Shown here one piece after another: positions 58,919 through 64,000 of a stretch of DNA of 64,000 bases (within the stretch, counting starts at the first letter, position 1; the number at the start of each line of letters is the position of its first letter). The notes beneath the pieces were generated by a model. That model had not been told where the DNA came from. It saw only the letters and a list, made by a program, of their open reading frames with translations, and searched no databases. The DNA is from Brachionus plicatilis (taxonomy: Eukaryota > Rotifera > Eurotatoria > Ploima > Brachionidae). A program made the translations under genes and the position numbers. The stretch covers positions 794,275 through 858,274 of the forward strand of contig QEOQ01000378.1 in assembly GCA_010279815.1 (NCBI GenBank), in the 5' to 3' direction.

Positions 58919-60523
58919 TCAAGATTTCTCTAGCGGATAAATAAACAGCTTCTCGAGACATTTTTCAAAAAAACTTATTTCATCTTCAGTTGCATTGGGA
59001 ATTTCTTGCTTCAGAACAAATTCAAAAAATAATTTATTATTCATCAAGAGGACAAAATAGTCCATTAGCTGAGAGCCACTAATGGGAGTAAAATAATAAA
59101 CGATAGCTTGACATATTCCTTCGCCTTGAAACCATTTGTACACATCATCTGAATTCAAAAAAACAGGAAGAACCCCTGATGATTTCAGATGATCATTAAA
59201 ATCAGGCTTTGACTCGAATGAATCTGCTTTGCCTTCTAATCTCTTATCAATTCCCAAATTAAAATCTTTTTTTCTACACCTGACGATCAAATCGTCAAAC
59301 TCGCTCTCAAATTCAGGCTCCATTTTGCCCATTGAGCAAAGCCTTAAGCATTCTTTGTAATCAATTAAATGAGTAAAGCGAAATAGAGCCAGTTTGTAGA
59401 AAAGTTTTGACTTAAGTCGGTTCACTCTCTTGGTTTTATGGTCACTAAAAGTCGAATTTAAAAAATTAAATTCAAAAGAAAGAATTTTTTTCACATGGCT
59501 GTAAATCAAAATTCCATCTTTGAGCTGATTGCCAAAATTGTCCAAATAAAAATTTAACACTGCTTCGTAAATGTTGCCAAAATTTTTTAAATATTGATTC
59601 TCTTTATTGATGTATTTTAGAGCTGATTGTTTGACCAAATCGTGAATTTCAATTCCATTTTGGTCATTCTTATTTTTGATTGAAAGAAGACACATTTTTT
59701 CCAGTTTTTTCACACTTGTTCTTATCGAGTTTAGACGATTTCTTTTCAAATCAAAAAAAGACTCGATTAAATTTAAGTTTATGAATTTGTGATCGAAAAA
59801 AAGCATTGTGGCGAATAGGTCAAATATTGGCTTATCGAAGATCATGCAAAATAAGATGTCAATTGGTGATTTAATGTTGGCATAGATTTTGGTCAGAACA
59901 TCTTCGATTGTGTAATTTACCAAACTAAAGTTGATGATACTTGCTATTTTAGAAATTACATATGGACTGATAGACCCTTGTTTTCTCATCAGGACATTGA
60001 GTAAATTTTGTATCTGTTTTGTTTGAAAAGCAATGTTGGTCACATCGAGCAATTGGTTTGTGGCAATTGAGAAATTGAACAGAGGCTGTTCGAGAATGAC
60101 AAAGTTTTGCCTTTGCCCCAAATGGTGGTGTGTTGTGATCAAAAACTGAAGTTGATTTTCAAATTTTTTAAAAATTGTTTCAACATCTTTGAAATTTTCC
60201 ACCTGATCTAAAATAATTAAAATTTTGGATGATTTAAGTGAATTTTGTATTTCTTCAAGAAGTGTGATATGTTTTGCTGCAGTGATGTTCCTGACCGTGC
60301 TGTTCAATTCTAGTTCAATTTTGTCATTGCTCTCCGATTCGATGAAGAACACTTGATCAAAAATTTTGCTCACTAGACAATAATGAATCGCGTTGGTAGT
60401 TGTTCCTGATCCTTTTTCCCCAAATAGAATCACACTTTGATTTGAATCAAAAATTTCGTTCAGCTCTTTAATAAGTGCTTTATTTTGAATAAAATTTTCA
60501 GGAGTTTTTAAAAGCACACTCAT
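58919..60523 (-). CDS. NB-ARC/STAND-type NTPase with SAM-like C-terminus (534 aa)
   Basis: Intronless. Residues about 25-45 form a P-loop region, SVILFGEKGSGTTTNAIHYC: the GxxGxGK(T/S) Lys is Thr here. Walker B is SKILIILDQVEN (about 98-110), and FLITTHHH stands in the RNBS-B/TTR position with Arg replaced by His. A winged-helix-like part (FDLFATMLFFDHKFINLNLI) leads to IEIHDLVKQSALKYI, which corresponds to the MHD motif. After a helical region the C-terminus (YKWFQGEGICQAIVYYF through KLFFEFVLKQEI) resembles a SAM oligomerisation domain. The fold is that of APAF1/NLR-type switches in cell death or immunity. Loss of the P-loop Lys suggests weak or no ATP hydrolysis. The SAM call is from pattern only. 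No N-terminal effector domain is visible, and no LRR, TPR or WD repeats are obvious. Confidence 0.65.
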   Translation of the reverse strand: MSVLLKTPENFIQNKALIKELNEIFDSNQSVILFGEKGSGTTTNAIHYCLVSKIFDQVFFIESESNDKIELELNSTVRNITAAKHITLLEEIQNSLKSSKILIILDQVENFKDVETIFKKFENQLQFLITTHHHLGQRQNFVILEQPLFNFSIATNQLLDVTNIAFQTKQIQNLLNVLMRKQGSISPYVISKIASIINFSLVNYTIEDVLTKIYANIKSPIDILFCMIFDKPIFDLFATMLFFDHKFINLNLIESFFDLKRNRLNSIRTSVKKLEKMCLLSIKNKNDQNGIEIHDLVKQSALKYINKENQYLKNFGNIYEAVLNFYLDNFGNQLKDGILIYSHVKKILSFEFNFLNSTFSDHKTKRVNRLKSKLFYKLALFRFTHLIDYKECLRLCSMGKMEPEFESEFDDLIVRCRKKDFNLGIDKRLEGKADSFESKPDFNDHLKSSGVLPVFLNSDDVYKWFQGEGICQAIVYYFTPISGSQLMDYFVLLMNNKLFFEFVLKQEIPNATEDEISFFEKCLEKLFIYPLEKS

Positions 60524-61200
60524 TTAAAAAAAAATGATGTAAATTTGTTTTTTAATTTTGAGAAATGGTTTATGTGCGGTAGTCAAGGTTTTTATCAGAT
60601 TAATAGGCTTGATAACATAAAACTTGAGGATTTTTTTATCTTTTTTTCATAATTCAAAAGCCACAGGTTTATTTTATACGATTTTTAAAAATGTATCAAA
60701 TAAAATAATTTTGAATTAAAAAGAATTTGACATTAATAAGATATAATCATCAAAACTATCTCAAATTCTAAATTAGAGTAAATTAAAAAAATGAATTCAG
60801 TCGAATATTAATTTTTTAAATGTAAAAATTATTCCGTAGTCACTTAAAATATTAAATTTCTAAAATTAAAAGATTTGAAGCACACAATAAAATGCTTTCA
60901 AATAAAAATTTTGAAATTAGATATTTAATTTGAAAAAGGCATTTTTTAGGTTTGCTTTATTGATTGAGTTGATCAGAACTGGCTTTTAAAAAATCTATAA
61001 AAAAGTAAAAAAATGTAAAATATTTAGTTTTAATTTTGTCGTACTTGGGATCCGTATTAGTCTAAAGACCCTATAAAAATTGTATTTTAGTTAAAATTTT
61101 TGAAAAAAATACATATTTTGCCCAAGTATTCATAGTATTTATCCTAGTATATGTTAAAAACTTGTTTTTTTTGTCAAATTCAATTTTTAAATAAAGACTT
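60524..61200. other. Intergenic between divergent genes
   Basis: AT-rich DNA between the NB-ARC-type start and the receptor fragment. No motif is convincing. Confidence 0.4.
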
Positions 61201-61202
61201 TA

Positions 61203-61739
61203 ATGTTCAACAGTGGAAAACAATATTCGATTAATTTTAAAATAAAAGAATTGACTTTTAATTGCTATCAAATAGATCTGAATGAGAAAATTTTAAATAA
61301 AATTTTATTTAAAAGCATTAAAGAATTGTTAATTTTTGGAAAAATAAATTCTATTCAAGAGAATTTATTTTCTAATTTTTCACATTTATCAAAAATTTCG
61401 CTGGACTTTTACTTTTTTCGCTATTTATTTCAAAATGGGTTCAACTGGCTCAACTCGGTAAATACTGATATTGATATTGACACCCAGAACGAAACTCAGA
61501 TCCAAATAAACTCAAATAAATTATTCTCACTCCAAATTGTGCACACTTCGGATCAGATTTTCTATGATCCAACTTTTTCGGGCAGAGAAATGTTTCCCGA
61601 ACAAGACTTATGTATCTACTATAAATTTCCGTTCAATAGACTAATCAATCTGATTTCAATAGACATTTTTTTGTCAAAAATGCCACTGGCACCATCAAAT
61701 ACATCATGTACATCTCAGCAGAAGTATATTCTCAAATGA
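61203..61739 (+). pseudogene. Ectodomain fragment of a 7TM-receptor paralogue (178 aa)
   Basis: An Asn/Ile/Phe-rich frame with the same style as the receptor at 51.5 kb: LTFNCYQIDLNEKILNKILF, KELLIFGKINSIQENLFSNF, SHLSKISLDFYFFR, NGFNWLNSVNTDIDIDTQNE, FPEQDLCIYYKFPFNRLINL and APSNTSCTSQQKYIL. The order (LRR-like strand, NWLN, FPEQDLC, NTSCT) parallels NLSLISLKIEN, GFKWFSN, DQDICLF and CSCTLMW there. It stops before any TM segment, and nothing downstream continues it. It is either a truncated gene or, if spliced, an exon whose partners are lost. Confidence 0.6.
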
Positions 61740-61740
61740 A

Positions 61741-62510
61741 GCAAAATTTGCATCAAAGTTTCAAATCAGTGTTTCGAGTCTTGGATTTAAAGTAAATTTT
61801 TTTAATTTAATGCTGCATTAATAATAGAGTTTCTGTCAAAACATAAAAAATTATTTTTTTGAATTATGCATTTAGAGCAGGATCACAAATTAAACCGAAA
61901 AAAAAATTAAATAAAAATTAGAAATGAATATTTTTATTATGAGATTAAAAATATAGTAAAAATTTGATTTTTAATGCGATGTTATTTCTTAGAAAAATTT
62001 AAAATTGACTAGAAAATATACACGTATACAATATGGTAAAAAAAATTCATACACGATCCAATTTTTTTTTCCATACATTTTTAATTTCATAAAAGCGAAA
62101 AAAAAATAAAAAAAAAATTTAAATAAAACATATTTAAAAGTTGAATATTCTTAAGAAAATTTTTAGCATCTTTATTTTTTTATATAAAATCGATGTCAAT
62201 TTAAACACTCATATCCTATATCAACTGAGGTCTTAATTTAACACACCGAACTAAATTGGTCCACTAACAGAACATATTTAAAACAAAAATTATCTGGTTG
62301 CGGTTTGTTATCGTCATAATACAAATTATTTTTGTTATTTTTCGATTAAAAACAACAAAATTTAAATATTTACCAATAATTTATAATTAACAGTTTTGTA
62401 GAGAATATTAATAATTAATATAGGTAAAATATTTAAAGATTTAAATATTAAAAATTTTATCAAAATTTTTGTTTAAAAAGGTCTTTTCGGATTGGCAAAA
62501 TTCCTTTTAA
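61741..62510. other. AT-rich intergenic DNA, nothing recognised
   Basis: No continuation of the receptor frame and no TM-coding stretch was seen here. Confidence 0.45.
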
Positions 62511-62514
62511 AAGT

Positions 62515-63164
62515 AATGGTTTGGGTGGGACTTACACCAAACGAGGCGACTGAACCTTTTTTCATTGAAGAATGTATTCACATATGCTTTAAATTACTTA
62601 GTAAAATTTTGGTACAAAATCAAAAGCATTATTTAAAATAAGCTTTATTAGAATTAGACGGACACTAAAAAAGTTGTTAAAGCCTATTTTACTAAATGTC
62701 TTTGCTTTTGTAGCAAAAATTCAAATTCAAATAAAGTAATTCTTTATCCTTTTTATAAGGAAAAAAGTCGACTCACATTATTATATTAGGAATATTTTAA
62801 GTTTCGCAAAAAGTCAGGGTAACCAACTTTTTGGGAGCAATAAATGTGTTTTTTAACAAGACGGTGCTAAGGCTCATACCGCAAAAAATTCGAAAAAGTG
62901 GTGTCAGAAAAACTTCCATTTAAATTTAGAGAAAAAAAAATGACCAGCTAATTCTCCAGATTTAAATCCTCCAGATTATTTCTATTGGAATGAAGTTATG
63001 AGTTTAATGAATCCATGCAATTTACTAACAGATAGGATTTTATTGAAGAGATAAAAAAAGCAACTAAAAAAGTGAGTTTAGAAAGGATTAAAAAGGAAAT
63101 TTATTCGTTCTCAAAGAGAGTTTCAGAAATTGAAAAAGCCAAAGAAGGTTATCCTAGTAAGTGA
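62515..63164 (+). pseudogene. mariner-type (IS630 superfamily) transposase relic
   Basis: Plus-strand pieces: VMVWVGLTPNEATEPFFIEE (near 62510-62570), a gap with stops, then QDGAKAHTAKNSKKWCQKNF (near 62855-62920) and PANSPDLNPPDYFYWNEV (near 62945-62998), and a C-terminal helical tail VSLERIKKEIYSFSKRVSEI ending at a stop at 63162-63164. QDGAKAH carries the second catalytic Asp and SPDLNPPDYFYW the third acidic block. Frameshifts and stops make it inactive. No terminal repeats were found. Confidence 0.75.
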
Positions 63165-63251
63165 TTCTTTAATCAATAAATATATGTTAAAAATAACTTT
63201 TTTGAAATAAACCATTAACAATCGTGCAACTGATATAAAGTTGAATTCATT

Positions 63252-63521
63252 TTGAAGATTAACTCTTTCGCTATGATTTTAAAAAATTTTATAAAATTTT
63301 TTATTGACCTTCAAGATATTAGGCTTAAACCAAAATATACTTTAAAACATCAGTTTTTGGATATTCCTTGTAACAGGAATAATTTTCCGGGTAGATATTT
63401 TACACAAACATTTGTCTATATAAATTCAACATACATGCAAAATTTTAACCTGATATTGCATTCCAATAAAAATTTATACTTAAAAAACTTGATATCTCTT
63501 AAATTTCAAATCGAAGATTAG
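63252..63521 (+). CDS. 89-codon open frame, unidentified
   Basis: KLRIs not obvious: the frame runs from KINSFAMILKNFIKFFIDLQ through RYFTQTFVYINSTYMQNFNL to a stop. The composition resembles the receptor ectodomains (Asn, Phe, Ile-rich), but no motif could be aligned. It may be another degraded receptor exon or chance. Confidence 0.2.
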   Translation: MKINSFAMILKNFIKFFIDLQDIRLKPKYTLKHQFLDIPCNRNNFPGRYFTQTFVYINSTYMQNFNLILHSNKNLYLKNLISLKFQIED

Positions 63522-63524
63522 GTC

Positions 63525-64000
63525 GATTTTGTAGGTAAAATGACCATAAGTTTTGAACGAAAAGTCACAAAATAAATTTGAAAATAGTTCCAGAATTGTG
63601 AGACCATTTCGCACAAGACTAGTTGTTTTTTTTTAAAAATGATAACTTTTGGTATTAAGATAGAGATAGAAAAATTTCATCGTTCTCCTCTGATTAGAAC
63701 ATATTCTTTTTCAATTACAAAATTATTGTCAACCATTTTGGCTCACCCGTTAATTCAAACACAAAAAATTAAACCAAATTATAATTAAAATAATAATAAA
63801 TGAACAAAAAGAAAACAATTGAATTCTTTGACAATCTTTCAAGTTCATGATAAAACCATAGTGTTAATACAAATTATTATTTTAAGATTTTGAGCCCATC
63901 AAATAAAAAATAAAAAGAAATATTGGCGGAATGAATTAAAATTTGTTTCCGATAAATAAAAAATTAATATGTTTTAAATAACATATTAGCTAGATTTAGT
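63525..64000. other. AT-rich DNA to the window edge
   Basis: No gene recognised. A short CAAACACAAAAAATTAAAC word near 63757 repeats one near 56703. Confidence 0.4.

Noticed and set aside
1..64000. tRNA, rRNA or other structured RNA genes
   Set aside because: No cloverleaf, rRNA core or spliceosomal RNA signature was recognised on either strand by eye; a covariance-model search would be needed to exclude small ones.

Overview
This 64 kb window is eukaryotic nuclear DNA from a small invertebrate. It is very AT-rich, its protein-coding genes are split by tiny introns (48-58 bp where I could solve both splice sites), and it is crowded with eukaryotic transposons. The gene repertoire is animal: a clan-3-type cytochrome P450, secreted PAN/Apple proteins, a 7-transmembrane receptor with a leucine-rich-like ectodomain, an NB-ARC-type NTPase and an LRAT-like relic. 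The composition, the lineage-type 7TM receptors and the LINE tails fit a monogonont rotifer such as Brachionus; that is inference from memory of family style, not from a search. Two assembly gaps (32705-32886 and 48044-48108) show it is a draft scaffold.

Layout. 1-5550: repeats, including an 852-bp foldback element, a LINE-like block between 121-bp direct repeats, a broken FLYWCH zinc finger and two MITEs. 5590-10786: a six-exon cytochrome P450 whose introns are about 50 bp except one of about 3.3 kb, which is swollen by a giant inverted repeat (arms about 850 bp, carrying SWIM zinc-finger transposase ends) and by a MITE. The P450 has a one-base frameshift in a homopolymer next to its ExxR motif. 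10850-14650: LINE tail, foldback element, decayed Tc1-like transposase and a small spliced unknown gene in divergent orientation. 15129-18443 and 25641-28955: two nearly identical 3.3-kb copies of a unit that starts at an LTR-like terminus and carries a two-domain PAN gene. Between them lie a large TIR-bounded element (about 19323-23084) and a LINE relic interrupted by a perfect hAT-type MITE. 28956-34650: AT-rich repeats, a MULE relic, and a foldback element interrupted by a pogo-like element that encodes a protein with a DNA-binding domain and a PCNA-box-like tail but no catalytic core.

35411-47773 is a PAN-domain neighbourhood (one gene at 35.4-36.0 kb and a divergent pair at 46.6-47.8 kb) that also holds a 309-residue unknown minus-strand gene whose 6.3-kb intron is filled with transposon debris (piggyBac-like, Tc1, pogo ends, a GGTCACATA-repeat element). 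47.95-50.6 kb carries a coiled-coil gene broken by a gap. 51.5-53.9 kb is a large single-exon 7TM receptor. 54.4-58.0 kb holds decayed LINE, Ty3/gypsy integrase and LRAT-like sequence. 58.9-60.5 kb is an intronless NB-ARC-type protein with a degenerate Walker A and a SAM-like tail. The last 3 kb hold a fragment of a second receptor ectodomain and a mariner-type transposase relic.

There is no operon-like organisation. The clearest biological themes are (i) an expanding secreted PAN family, recently copied together with flanking LTR sequence, and (ii) layered nested transposon insertions, several of which can be ordered in time. All calls are from reading the sequence; no homology search was run.
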